A stretch of DNA of 64,000 nucleotides, taken from contig CM057347.1 of assembly GCA_030015575.1 (NCBI GenBank), forward strand, positions 509,829,176 through 509,893,175, read 5' to 3'. The notes under the pieces were generated by a model. The model had not been told where the DNA came from and did no database searches. It worked only from the letters and a program-made list of their open reading frames with translations. This DNA comes from Agapanthus africanus (Eukaryota; Streptophyta; Magnoliopsida; Asparagales; Amaryllidaceae). A program made the position numbers and the translations under genes. Shown here piece by piece: positions 31,235-42,470 of this stretch (positions are counted from its first letter, which is position 1; each line of letters begins with the position of its first letter).

Positions 31235-32971
31235 TTATAGGGTGCTTTGTTTGCGCTTCTTCATGGAAGATGCGCCATCAAAATAAAGCTCCCATCGAGT
31301 ATCATCACCGTTGACCGTATCAAACGCATGTTCGTCTGGAAGATCGCAGTTTAAAGGAGAATCGGCCGGTATCGGATGCTCAGCGAGGAAGTCGGCGATG
31401 GCCTGGCCTTTTACTACCATGAGAGGTTGATATATTATCGAGAACTCCATCAAGAGCAGGGTCCATTTAGCGAGTCGTTCTGTCAATATAGCCTTTGACA
31501 TTAGATATTTGAGAGGGTCCACCTTTGAAATAAGACGGACTTCATGCGCCAACGCGTAATGTCTAAGCTTTGTTATTGCGAAGATCAACGCCAGGCAGTG
31601 TTTTTCAATGGGGGAGTAGTTGCTTTCTGCCCCCAGTAGAACTCGACTTAAGTAGTAGAGTGCTCTTTCTTTCCCTTGGTCGTTTTCTTGTGCCCATAAC
31701 GCGTCTAAAGAACCTTCAAGGGCGGTCGTGTAAAGAATGAGAGGCTTTCCCTTAACCGGAGCAGCCAAAACTGGAGGGTTCTGCAGGTACTGCTTGATCT
31801 CGTCCAGTGCGCGTTGGCACTTGTGATCCCAAACAAATGGGGTTCCCTTCTTCATCAGGTGGCTATAGGGACTGCACTTGCCTGAAAGATTGGCCATAAA
31901 TCGCCGTATGTATGCAAGCTTCCCTTGGAGAGATCGCAACTGTTTAAGAGTCCTCGGCGGAGGCATTTCCATGATCGCCTTGATCTTGGACGGATCTATT
32001 TCGATACCCCGGTGTCGGACGATGAATCCTAAAAATTTGCCCGAGGAAACTCCGAATGCACACTTAAGAGGGTTCATCTTCAAGTTGTATTGCCGAAGGC
32101 GTTGAAATACGGTCTTCAAATGTTCGAGATGTTCCTCGTATGATTTGCTTTTAACCACAAGATCGTCGATATAGCATTCGACGATTTCGTGTATAAGGTC
32201 ATCGAAGATCTTTGTCATGGCCCTTTGATAAGTGGCACCGGCATTCTTTAAACCGAAGGGCATCACTTTATAACAGAATATACCTAGAGGAGTCCTGAAG
32301 GCGGTGTGCTTCTGGTCTTCGGGATGCATCTTTATCTGGTTATACCCTGATGAGCCGTCCATAAAAGAGAAAATCTCATGCGTAGACGTGTTGTCTATCA
32401 TTAGTTCGGTGACTGGCACCGGGAAATCATCCTTCGGGCAGGTTTTATTGAGATCCCGAAAATCCACGCATATGCGCACAGTCCCATTTTTCTTCATCAC
32501 CGGGACGATGTTGGCGATCCATTCAGGGTATTGAACTTCCTGGATGAAGCCAGAGTCGATCAGCTTCTTGACCTCAGCATTGATGCTCATCTCAAGCTCA
32601 AGCCGCATTCTTGTCGGCGCCTGTTTGACTGGCTTGACGTCCGGGGATATTGCCAATTTGTGCACAGCAATTTCTGGGTTTAGTCCCGGCATTTCGGAAT
32701 AGTTCCACGCGAAGCAATCTTTATGCTGTAGAAGCACGTCTTTTAACGCAGCCATCCTTTCTTCAGATAGCAGCTCGCTGATGAAAGTCGGTCGCGGATC
32801 GTCTGCCGATCCCAACTCAATTTTCTTAAGGTTATCTGCAGTGGTATGGATTCCATCTTCCAGCTCTTTTGGCGCTGGTGGGAATTCTGAGATTATCTCG
32901 TCGCTGCTGTTTTCGAAGCACCAAGGGAGCTCCTCTATGTCCTCGGGCTCTTCTTTTAATATTGTAATCAT
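31235..32971 (-). CDS. Element D reverse transcriptase with RNase H
   Basis: A 578-codon open frame. Reverse transcriptase blocks: GTVRICVDFRDLN at about residues 163-175, MPFGLKNAGATYQRAM at about 237-252, and the catalytic YIDD at 267-270. The attached RNase H follows at about 385-545 (LILYTTALEGSLDALW, YSPIEKHCLALIFA, IIYQPLMVVKGQAIADFLAEH). It ends in the start of the second RNase H (WELYFDGASS). It copies the element RNA to DNA. The catalytic YIDD motif is present. Its frame is separate from the protease region upstream. Confidence 0.9.
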   Translation of the reverse strand: MITILKEEPEDIEELPWCFENSSDEIISEFPPAPKELEDGIHTTADNLKKIELGSADDPRPTFISELLSEERMAALKDVLLQHKDCFAWNYSEMPGLNPEIAVHKLAISPDVKPVKQAPTRMRLELEMSINAEVKKLIDSGFIQEVQYPEWIANIVPVMKKNGTVRICVDFRDLNKTCPKDDFPVPVTELMIDNTSTHEIFSFMDGSSGYNQIKMHPEDQKHTAFRTPLGIFCYKVMPFGLKNAGATYQRAMTKIFDDLIHEIVECYIDDLVVKSKSYEEHLEHLKTVFQRLRQYNLKMNPLKCAFGVSSGKFLGFIVRHRGIEIDPSKIKAIMEMPPPRTLKQLRSLQGKLAYIRRFMANLSGKCSPYSHLMKKGTPFVWDHKCQRALDEIKQYLQNPPVLAAPVKGKPLILYTTALEGSLDALWAQENDQGKERALYYLSRVLLGAESNYSPIEKHCLALIFAITKLRHYALAHEVRLISKVDPLKYLMSKAILTERLAKWTLLLMEFSIIYQPLMVVKGQAIADFLAEHPIPADSPLNCDLPDEHAFDTVNGDDTRWELYFDGASSMKKRKQSTL

Positions 32972-32986
32972 GTGACAGGTGCGAAT

Positions 32987-34846
32987 TCATTTCCAATCCC
33001 AATGTGGAACCGGTTCTCCTTTCGTGGCCTTGGGCTCGTGCTTCTGTGGCGGTGCTACCCTCCAGTTGTCGGATAGAGCGAACTTGCCAAGCTGATACTG
33101 ATCTTCGACCCAATTCTTGAAGGTGAAGCAATCTTCAAGAGGATGCCCTATAACTCGGTGATAAGGGCAATAGTCCGAGTGAAAGACTTCGCCTGCCTGT
33201 TCGGGGTTTTTGGACTCCGGCAGTGTAAGTATTTGATGTTTTAGAGCAAGATCAAGTATCTTCTTCATCTTGTCCCGAGGAAAAGAGTATGCTCGACCCA
33301 TTTTCTTCATGAGGGATAGATCAATAATGCTCGCTTTCCGTTTGCGTGGTTTCTTAGCCCCGTCTTGTTGTTGTTGAGCGTCTTTTTGGCCTTTCGACTT
33401 ATTTCTGCTTTTGCGCTGAGCTTTCTTTATAACAGGTTGACAAGGAGCGGTATTTTCATCCTTTACGGCCTGTTGGAGAAGGCGTTGCGTCTTGGCTTTC
33501 TCATAGATGGCTGTCTCACGGTTGTGATCATCTCGGACTTTTTGACCAGCTTTCTTTATAAGTTTGTCCATTTGTTTCTCGAACGACGGACTGGGCTCTT
33601 TTGCATCTGGAACTTTCACTGGCTTAGGATTAGCGTCCTCCCATTGAGCATCCGCTTCTTCATCGAGGTCATACACGACGTAACAGCTGGGCAGTAACTC
33701 TCGTTTCTTTGACCGGATGTATCCAAGCCCTTTTGTTTCCATTCTCCCATTAGGCAGTTTGCGTTGAGTCCCGGGAACGTTCCAGACCCTGTCATAGAAT
33801 TTGGCCTCTCTAACGGTCTGTTTGAAGGATATCCCCTGGCGTTTCAGCAGCTTCTTCAAACCCTCTGTATAATATCTGGGAAGACGGATAGGCTGAAGCC
33901 TGTCGAGCGCAGGATCTGCGCCATGCCAGATTTCTTTTTTCACCTTGGTTTCTTCAGAGCGGTAAAACAGAATTGATTTCTCGCTCTCTCGCCTGGGAGG
34001 GATATAGAATGTCCGCAACTCTTCTACACTGTAGATATTATGTGCATCTAGTTCTTTATGGTGTTTAAGCGGCACTATGGCGACTTGTAGACTTTGCTCT
34101 TCGTCAGCGGACGTTTGTATTGAAGGTCGAGCAGAGAATACAGCACGGACTTCATCTTTCGAGTCACTGCGAAAGATCAATGTAGGAGCCGGTGGTCCCG
34201 GCTTGTTGTGTTGGGGCGGACCCGAATAAACTATCTCCTCTTCCTCCTCAGTCTCACTGCCGAAGACAGGGATGGTAGCGTTAGTTTTATTCTCCGGCTT
34301 GTGACACTTCTCCGTGTCTTCAAAATCCGGTAAGAAGTATTTGGCATCTTCGTATTTGCGGACCTCGTTCACAGAGAAAGGGTTCAGTTCTCCCATCACG
34401 GTATACTCGAAACCATCCTTAAAATACTTCATACACTGATGTTGTGTAGAAGGGATGATGTTGTACTCGTGTAACCATGGTCGGCCGAGCAAAGCGTTGT
34501 AGCATGTCTTGGCGTCTATGACGTGGAACTTAATGTCCGTGACGAGTAGCCCGAAGCGTAGTGTCAGTATCACAGATCCAAGAGTCTTTGACGATTGGGA
34601 GTCGAACCCGGAGATGGTGATCTTGTCCCGAGCAAGGTGCTGGACGCTCATGCAGATTTCCTTCAACACCCGCACGTTGAGTAGGTTAACAGACGACCCG
34701 TTATCGATCAGGATTTTGCCTATCTTTATATCATGGCAGTATCCCGAGACATAGAGAGGGCGATTGTGTTCGCACGTCTCAAGTAGAAGGTCTTCATCGC
34801 CAAAAGTAACATCGGCCGTGTGCACCTCCTCCAATTCATCCTTCAT
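32987..34846 (-). CDS. Element D protease region with a second zinc-knuckle-like block
   Basis: A 619-codon open frame. Near its start GKILIDNGSSVNLLNV is the aspartic protease active site with flanks, followed by VTDIKFHVIDAKTCYNALLGRPWLH. Protease cuts the gag-pol polyprotein. Its C-terminal part carries a YCPYHRVIGHPLEDCFTF block, the same kind that ends D's gag near 36310. The block thus seems to be present both before and after the protease. A basic Lys/Arg-rich stretch precedes it. Confidence 0.85.
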   Translation of the reverse strand: MKDELEEVHTADVTFGDEDLLLETCEHNRPLYVSGYCHDIKIGKILIDNGSSVNLLNVRVLKEICMSVQHLARDKITISGFDSQSSKTLGSVILTLRFGLLVTDIKFHVIDAKTCYNALLGRPWLHEYNIIPSTQHQCMKYFKDGFEYTVMGELNPFSVNEVRKYEDAKYFLPDFEDTEKCHKPENKTNATIPVFGSETEEEEEIVYSGPPQHNKPGPPAPTLIFRSDSKDEVRAVFSARPSIQTSADEEQSLQVAIVPLKHHKELDAHNIYSVEELRTFYIPPRRESEKSILFYRSEETKVKKEIWHGADPALDRLQPIRLPRYYTEGLKKLLKRQGISFKQTVREAKFYDRVWNVPGTQRKLPNGRMETKGLGYIRSKKRELLPSCYVVYDLDEEADAQWEDANPKPVKVPDAKEPSPSFEKQMDKLIKKAGQKVRDDHNRETAIYEKAKTQRLLQQAVKDENTAPCQPVIKKAQRKSRNKSKGQKDAQQQQDGAKKPRKRKASIIDLSLMKKMGRAYSFPRDKMKKILDLALKHQILTLPESKNPEQAGEVFHSDYCPYHRVIGHPLEDCFTFKNWVEDQYQLGKFALSDNWRVAPPQKHEPKATKGEPVPHWDWK

Positions 34847-34885
34847 CTTTTCCTCGGCCAGGCATGCTTGGAATTGTTCTGGGTC

Positions 34886-37567
34886 TTAGAGCACCTTAAT
34901 CAATGAATCTCTCGCCTCTTTTGATAGCAAAAGGGCGTCAAGAATGCTGAGCTGTGAGGGCAGCTTCCTCATATGTGCTAAGACGTTGTAGTCCACCTTA
35001 TCCTTCTTTGGTGGATCTTTGACAGCTAGCTCTTCCACCACTTGGTCATCTAAGACGATATCCCCAGAGGCCTTTTCTTTCCCTTTATCTTTTTTGTTCG
35101 AGGGTCCGAGGTTCTTTTCGGGCAGCGTGCGATTACGTAGCCGGATATTTTCGCAAACCTTCGGTTCTTCTTCTTTTCTCGAAGCGGACCCTTTAAAGAG
35201 AGGGGCAAGTTCCAGCTCCTCATCAGAATCGCTCCCGAATGTAGGCACTTGTGACCCGCCGGTGTTAACTACGCGACAATCGCCGGTAGTTCTTTTACTC
35301 CCTTCGGTCGTATTTCTTTGCTCTCGACGAGTTTTACGCTTCTCCAGCTTAAAGCGTTGTCGATGAGCAACATACCCTTACCACCATCTATCGAAAGCTT
35401 TGCACTCTTGAGTGGGGTGCGATATCTTTTGATGATATAAGCAATAAGACGGGTGCATTTTCGCTTCACCGGTAATTTCTTCTTCGGAGGATGGTAGCTT
35501 CATGCCCATTGATATGGCCTTAGCAAATTCTTTCTCATCTTGAATTGGCTTTTGTCGGTAGCGGAGGTATTTAGCTCCACCGGGATCATCTCAGCTCCTT
35601 CATCGAGTCGCTGGCGCTTAGCCCTTTCAAATATAGCCGCATCGCGCTCCCGATCTGCTTTACTTTTCAACCGAACTTCATTAAGGAATGCGTCGATTAC
35701 TTCATCTGGTGGCCCCAGAACTTTTGGTTCAGGATCTGCCCCCAGCTTTTCAGTGCAAGGAGTCTCCTCATCGTTCGTGATCGAATGGGAAATCATATGA
35801 CAGCTCGCCACATATTCCTCGGATTCATCCGATGAACTTTCTCCTTCATCTTCTTCTTGAAAGACATGATTGAGGAACTCTTGGAATGTAATGGGAGTCC
35901 GCGCCTTTTGGTTGTATTCTTCCAACGCGTCGATTTGCTTTTGTAAGTCCGTGCATTTGCCGCCAGGCTTCACGGGCTTCTTAGATTTCTTCTTCTTCTT
36001 TTTCGAAGATTTTGACGGCTGGCTGCAAGTGCTTGAAACGCCACCATCGGTCTTTGGAGTTGGACGTGGCTTCAACATCCCTTCAATGACCTGCGGTTCC
36101 AACGGATTCTTCCACTTGATCGCTGGACATGTCTGAAGATCGTTTAGCATCCTCTTTGTCTTGGCTGATAATACAACCTCCCAAGGAGCTTCTTCAATGA
36201 CGGAGCATGTTGCCCCCGGCGTATTCGTCCCCTTAGAGGTGTGGGGCTGCGGGGGATTCACCTTCCATTTGTCAGATAACGCGAACTTGCCCTGTCGGTA
36301 CTGGTTTTCAAGCCAATTTTTGAAAAACGTAGCAATCTTCGATCGGATGGCCTACTACTCGATGATAAGGACAGTAGTTGGGCTCGTTGACGTCACTTGG
36401 TTGCAACGAACGTTTTGGATCCGGCAAATTTATGAGTCTGTTGCGCAACGCCAGCTCGATTAACCTCCTCGTTTTATCGCGGGGAAAGGAATAAGGACGT
36501 CCCATCCTATCCTCAAGGGGCACGTACGGTCGCGTATTATTTTGACGAGCAACCGGCTTCGAGTCGCTCGGTTGTTGTTGAGCATTAGCGACGACGATCG
36601 CTTTTCCCTTCCCTTTGTCATTTCGGGTGTCTGGCCTTGGAAGATGGGGTTTATGGCCCATTTGATCCATTTGCGCTAGTTTGTCAATCAAGACCTGGAA
36701 GGTAGTCGGCTTGAAAAACATCATAAACTGCGAGATGGTTGCTTGTGGATCGAGGGTTCCCACAAACATACCCACCGCAGGAGCTTCTTCAATGCGCTGC
36801 TCACACTTTGACCATAGGTTCCGCCATCGTATAGCGTACTGAACCCACGTCTCGCCTGGCTTTACCCTGGCGTTAATCAGTGCTGTCATCGGGGTATGTT
36901 CACTGGCGCTTGCAAAACGCTGAGTAAACAACAGCTCCATCTCCGCGAAGGTTTTAATAGAGTCGTTCGGGAGCTCAGAGTACCATTCGAACGCCGTATC
37001 TGATAAGCTTCCAACAAACTGGCGAAGCAACAGCTTGTCATCACCGCCGGTGTTGCCGCAGAGTGCCCTGAACTGGGCAACATGCTGATGAGGATTGCCC
37101 ATCCCTTTGTAGACATGGAACTTGGGAATTGTGTAACCGGGTGGGTACTTGATTTGATCGTACCAACTTGGATATGGCCGCCCCGTTTTTACGACCTGAC
37201 CGGCCGCTTTAGTCGCATGATGAACCCGTATTTGCTGGGCTATGTACTCATCCAAATCAGCTTTGGAGATTGTATCCTCTTTAGCAGTGGACAGAGCTGG
37301 TGGAGGATTCGACGTCTCTCCCCTATCATCTTCAAGGATGATCGGGGGATCTTCAGCAGGTGGGTCTTGTTGAATCATCATACCCACCATATCCTGGAAC
37401 AGGAGGGCCATTTTCTTTATGTTGGCTGCCTGCTCCGCAGCTTTTTTATCCTTCTTCTCCAGTACGCGACGAAGGAATTCTGCGTCCGTTTCTTGTTCTT
37501 GATGCTCGTCCGAGGATGTTTCAGGGGTTTCTTTTGGCCCTGTAAGTGCGGCCATAGCGTTCATCAT
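34886..37567 (-). CDS. Element D gag and post-gag region
   Basis: The capsid part (37567-36308) has a Glu/Lys-rich N-terminal coiled-coil-like stretch, a PSWYDQIKYPPGYTIPKF motif, the retrotrans_gag core (HVAQFRALCG, LLRQFVGSLSDTAFEWYS, FTQRFASA) and a YCPYHRVVGHPIEDCYVF knuckle-like block. The following stretch to 34886 is charged and low in complexity (Lys/Ser/Glu runs) and links to the protease. The region has a small number of breaks. Confidence 0.8.
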
Positions 37568-37570
37568 CTC

Positions 37571-38812
37571 TTAGAGCTTCTGCTGCTGCTCCTGAGCCTT
37601 GGTCACTGACCTCGTGTGCGGTCTATGGCCTGTTGATATGCGGCTATCTTCTTTTCCCGATGCCATATAAACCGTATGAATTGTTATGCCCCCTGACTTG
37701 GGGCGTTTAGGTTCACCATTTTTAACTTTTGCCGCTGACGCGGGAGTTTTCTCTGGCCTCCTTCTTTTGTGGGCCGTTGAGGTTGAAGGAACCGTTGAAG
37801 GGGGCAGCCTTGCAGCTGCTGTCCCCCGCTGTTCAATAGGATGGTCTTTTCCTTTTTGCACTTTCGCCCTTTTCTGGTGACGAGAGTGACCTGGGTCAAT
37901 TACGGAGTCTTGAACCCTCCGCCAAACTTTATAAATTCTTGAGGATAGCCGTTGAGGGGGCTGTTCTTGTTTCGTTTCTGGAACTCTCTCCGCAGGTGGA
38001 GGAGATCTCTTCAGTGTAGCGGTTGGAGAGTTTTTCCGTACCCTCCTCAGCAGTTCAAATCTGTTCCCAGTTGGGACAGCAGCGTTGACTTCCACCACTG
38101 GAGCCGGTGGAGTTAGCCCCGAGGGAGAGTTGCCCCCTGCCTTCCTCACTCGTTGCCAATGGCGACGTCGAGCACGGTGAGCCGTTGGGATTGGCTCAGA
38201 GACTGAGATAGTTTCTTTTTGCCCCCTGTCTGAATGAGGCGCCGCCGGTGTTAACCTCTTAAAGACTGAGGTTGTCTTCTGAGGGGTGATATTCAACCTG
38301 CCGAAGATGGATCCTTGAGCAGGGGCAGGAGCAGGAATCGTCAGTCTTAAAAAGACTGACTCTTTGATAGGGGAAGCCGCCTTGACGACTTCTGGGGCAA
38401 CAGTTATTGCCTTCCTTTGGACAGCCATTTTAGAGTTTAGATTTAGCTTGGTAAAAACAGAGGCTGTCGGTTTGGTAGCGGGCGACCCGTCGACAGGGGC
38501 CGTCGTAGCAGTGAGCCGGTCAAAGACGGACTTTTTGTTCACTTCCGGTGCAGCTATTGGCTCAGAGAAGCTTGTAGGTGGGATCATGGTCCCAAAGAAC
38601 AGGCCAGTGGTGGCCTGGGTCACCTGGTCTACTGGCAGAGTGAGGAAGGAAGCTGCTTGGGGCCCATATGCTACACCTCCAGGTGAGGTGGAGCGTCCGT
38701 TGCCGTGGCACTTCGAGCAGTTGGTGCAGTTAGAGGCCATTGATGCTTGAGTTCTGCGCCAGGCAAAAGACAAAATCTTAGTAACTTGAAATCCAGAGGC
38801 AACCGTTAACAA
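37571..38812 (-). CDS. Element D extra ORF upstream of gag
   Basis: A 413-codon frame between the 5' LTR and gag, corresponding in place to the ORF1 of Ogre-type Tat elements. It opens near a Cys-rich NCTNCSKC patch and then repeats a short motif five times at irregular spacing: SVFDRLT, SVFTKLN, SVFLRLT, SIFGRLN, SVFKRLT. The C-terminal half is very basic and Pro/Lys/Arg-rich (HKRRRPEKT, NGEPKRPKSGG). No enzymatic domain is recognised. Function unknown; the basic half suggests nucleic-acid binding. The start codon choice is uncertain because several ATGs lie near the N-terminus. Confidence 0.65.
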   Translation of the reverse strand: MLTVASGFQVTKILSFAWRRTQASMASNCTNCSKCHGNGRSTSPGGVAYGPQAASFLTLPVDQVTQATTGLFFGTMIPPTSFSEPIAAPEVNKKSVFDRLTATTAPVDGSPATKPTASVFTKLNLNSKMAVQRKAITVAPEVVKAASPIKESVFLRLTIPAPAPAQGSIFGRLNITPQKTTSVFKRLTPAAPHSDRGQKETISVSEPIPTAHRARRRHWQRVRKAGGNSPSGLTPPAPVVEVNAAVPTGNRFELLRRVRKNSPTATLKRSPPPAERVPETKQEQPPQRLSSRIYKVWRRVQDSVIDPGHSRHQKRAKVQKGKDHPIEQRGTAAARLPPSTVPSTSTAHKRRRPEKTPASAAKVKNGEPKRPKSGGITIHTVYMASGKEDSRISTGHRPHTRSVTKAQEQQQKL

Positions 38813-38865
38813 ACCGCGATTGGTTCACGAAGACGACACACGAAGTGTGGAGTGGAAAGAGGAAA

Positions 38866-38888
38866 ATGTCCCACCGGGCGTGCCAGAA
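38866..38888 (-). promoter_or_regulatory. Element D primer-binding site (candidate)
   Basis: On the minus strand TCTGGCACGCCCGGTGGGAC follows the 5' LTR end by a few bases. TGGCACGCCC-GTGGGAC phrases sit at this place in Ogre/Tat-type elements. I do not assign the tRNA. Confidence 0.6.
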
Positions 38889-41800
38889 TATGTTCCCCTC
38901 CGAAGGATGGGGCACAGGACCGCGGTGTCTTGACGCTGAGATTCGGGGCAGATGCTATTTGGTTTTATCCGTCCACCTCTCCGGAGATGCCAAGTTGATT
39001 TATGGCACCGTGTATCGGAGGTTTAGACGGATGCGACCGATGTAGCAGACTTCGTCAGATTCCCCCTCGCTTGAGGGGGTTTTTTATTGTGGGGACGCTC
39101 TTTCCTGCAGGCGCAAGCCCCTGCAGTTAATTACGCTACCGCATCGCGGTAACAATTTTCTCCTTCTCCAGAATTTCACTTCGTGTCGTGTGTGTTTGTT
39201 TGATTTGTGGTTGCCCGTGGATTGTATATGGAGACTGAGTAATGCCGTCGCCCGTAGGACGTGGACTAGTCCAAATCCGTATTTACTTAGATTTAGGTTT
39301 GGTGTTTTTAGTTTAAGGATGCATTAGTCGCGTTGCGGCTAAGATCAACTTAAACATTCGTTAAGGATACCTGTCACGCCCCGCTTCCCAGTGTACGGCG
39401 AAGTGGACGTGACGAGGCCCGCTACGTATGTACTCAGAAGTACATACGCTAAGCGTAACTAAGCAATATAAAATAATCACAAGAGACAAATGATATTGAA
39501 ATAACAGCAACTTTTATTAATATCATTCTTTGTACAATGCATGAAATGAAAATGCAACTGGAATGGAAAAGCAATGCCTAAACAGTGGCATAATAATAAA
39601 AGGAAATACTGAAAAGAACAAAGTACAATTATCTAGAGCTCTGGGTCTTCTTGGAACTGCTTCAAATCTTCACTTGTGGGCTCGGTCTCAACTTGGTCCA
39701 ACGCACCTGACGACATTCAAAGAAGAAAGAAATAGAATGTCGTCAGCGAACAGGTCGCTCGGTAAGTCCCAAAGAAAAGAAGAATGAGAATGGCAGAGTA
39801 GCAGTATTTTCTAAAGTATTATGTTGTTGAATATTATGGAATATTGTTTAACGCCGTTGTTTGTAGCTTGGTACAGAAGGATGCCGGTGTATACGAGGGG
39901 GATCTCTATATGCTAGATATCAGGGCAAATGGAGAGTACAAGGAACCGTTATGCCACGGTACAACAGCAACAGTATTCATGTTAGGTGTCTTAATCTGAC
40001 CACCTCGTGCCACCTTTAACACCTTCCGTACCAATCTACCCCTTTAAACCCCGTAGTGTTTTAACAGTGTTGTAGTATTGGAATATGTAAACTGGATGAC
40101 TGACCAAAACCATGATATCAGTAAACATGTTGTAACTGTATAATCAGGAAAATGGAATATCAGGATAATGGATGAATATCCATGGTTTGATTCAGTCAAA
40201 ATGAATATACTGTTAACTGGATTCAGGGATTCTTGTATTCAAATTTGTATTGGAATATGATTGAATATAGGTTGACTTGAATTATATTCAAGTCAGAATT
40301 AGTCAGACTCCAACCCGAGTCAGACTAAAAGAAAGATAATTTGAAGTTCAATATTAGTTAGGGGCCTTATTGTAATTTGTGAAACTTGAGGGGGTTTTAT
40401 GTAAAAAGTACTTTTGTATAGTTTTCAAAATATACCTCAAGTATTTAATAATCATCTTTATTATTATAATGAATGTGAATTTTATTTGTGCTATTCTAGT
40501 GAATATATCCTAATAGAAGAATTAATTGTTTATTTGAAATTCGTGGTATTTTAATGTAACTTTTAATCTTGAATTTTAGGAAAAAGTGAAAACTTTATAT
40601 TATAACAAAATAGGTGTTTAAATGATAATTATATATAATTAAACACATAAATAATTTTCTTTTATATGAATATTTTATTTACAAAAAGTCTCACGTTCCT
40701 TAAATATCGTATTTTAAACCTTTCGAGACCGAATGCTCCTTGCGGAGGTCTGAATCTCGCACTACTAGCCTGCGGGTGCACGATGAACCGTACTATCCCT
40801 AACAGGTTCCCCAAAGATGGGTTGTAGCGGCACTTTGCTTAGGTTTTATAAATACTTTTCATTTTGGAAAAACGGTTTTATAAATATAGGGTGTTTATTT
40901 GCAAAAGAGTATAGTTTCCGTATTTTGGTTATTAGGGTTTCCTAAGCCAACTAGCCTATTGCTATGGTCTAAACGATGAGTCATTAGAAGCCTCAAATCG
41001 CCTCTTCACCGTCAATTGCGGCCAGATAAGTGCCAGGTAAGTGGGAAGGAACCACAGTCGTGGGCCTAATTAAAAACCACTAGCCTTAGACACACTTGCC
41101 TAGACCCACAAGACAGTTTAGATAAACGATCGATGTCCATGACCAATCGTGCTTTCATTTTATATAAGATTTTATTTAGAAAAGTTTACAATTTAAAGAT
41201 TTAACTAAAGGTTATAAAGGTTATGGTATTTTAGTGAAAAGTCCTGTAATTTCGTATTCTGTATTTTTGATATTTATCATTTAGGGTTATATTGAGTGTG
41301 TGTAAGGGTAGGTCATTACCCCGTGACTTATATTAGGTTTTGGTGAAGTTTAAAGGTGAAATAAGCTATGTTAAACCTAAAGGTATTAAAGTGCAAGAAT
41401 ACGGTATTCGTAAACGTTATCATTTCATGTGTGAAATTTCATTCAAATTGATTGAAACAAGTTTAGTTATCACAATAAACATGTTTAGGAGTGAGGTACT
41501 TGATTACATTAAGAAAAATGAACTTCATGGTATTTTAATGAAAGAAATACGGTTTTGTAAAGAACTTATCATTTCATGTGGAAAAGTGATTAAATTGGTT
41601 TAAGGGTGATTAATAGTCAACATGCATATGGGTAGATAATATGTATTAGGTGACAAGTGGAATTTTAAAGAAAAATCGAATCGGAAATCGGTTTGTCCGA
41701 TTTCCGTCGGGTTCCAGAAATTCGTATTTTTACATTAAAGAAAAAGAAGGTAGAAGAGGTGGGACTTACAGGTTTAAACTCTTCTAAAGAGTAAAGAGAA

Positions 41801-42164
41801 CTAGGGAGGAAGGCCGAGGGGTGATTACGTCGCCGGTTGCTCCAAAACGCGTCGTCGGAATTCCGTCAGAGCTTCGCCGGGAACTCGATTTCGAAGCACA
41901 CTTCTTGTGGAAACTTTTGAGAGAGTGGCTCAAGATTTTGGAGGGTGAGAGGGTAGTGTGTAGGGTTGGTATTTATAGGGTTAGGCTAGGGTTAGGGTAG
42001 ATGAAAAGTTAAAAATAAAAATATGATAAAATGTAATAAAAATGTATTAAAAGTGGAGTAATTGGGGGTTTTAAAGATCTCTGGAAGTGGTATGAGGCTG
42101 AAACTTTGTAGGTGCGTAGGGAATACCAAAAGACACAACTTTCATGTTGTGACCCTCGCCGGAA

Positions 42165-42262
42165 TCGGCCGAATCGGGGGTGACTCGGCCATGACTCGGT
42201 CGGATCACTGAGTCGGCCGAGTCAAGGCCGAGTTGGCCGATTCCCGACCGATTCCGGTGACC
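42165..42262. repeat. CGGCCGA-rich palindromic cluster in solo LTR E
   Basis: Dense runs of ACTCGGCC, GGCCGAGT, TCGGCCGA and GATTCCCG in both orientations in about 100 bp, standing out from the AT-rich surroundings. Several arms can pair, for example GAATCGGCC with GGCCGATTC. Confidence 0.6.
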
Positions 42263-42399
42263 TGGATCTCCCCCGACGGTTCATCTACCCTCTTCAAGTG
42301 TTACATCTTTGGGTGTAGTGGGGGTTTTTGTGAGATATGCACGTGTAAACTCTTGGTATTCTAAAGGTTTTTTAAAAAATCCATATTAAAAATAATGTG

Positions 42400-42470
42400 G
42401 GGTATGGGATTCGAACTCTGGTGGCTTGGTTCAGCAATGCAAGGTATTACCAATGAGCTACAAGCTCTTT
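42400..42470 (-). mobile_element. tRNA-like Pol III head (SINE remnant) inside solo LTR E
   Basis: Read on the minus strand: TAGCTCATTGG (42460-42450), a match to the box A consensus, and GTTCGAATC (42416-42408), a match to box B, about 35-40 bp apart. The sequence cannot fold as a complete tRNA (no matching D-arm partner), so this is a tRNA-derived SINE head or a decayed tRNA gene, not a functional tRNA. The body beyond it is AT-rich and ill-defined. Confidence 0.6.

Noticed and set aside
42400-42470. A functional tRNA gene
   Set aside because: Boxes A and B are good but the D-arm and acceptor stem do not pair, so it is at best a SINE head or tRNA relic.
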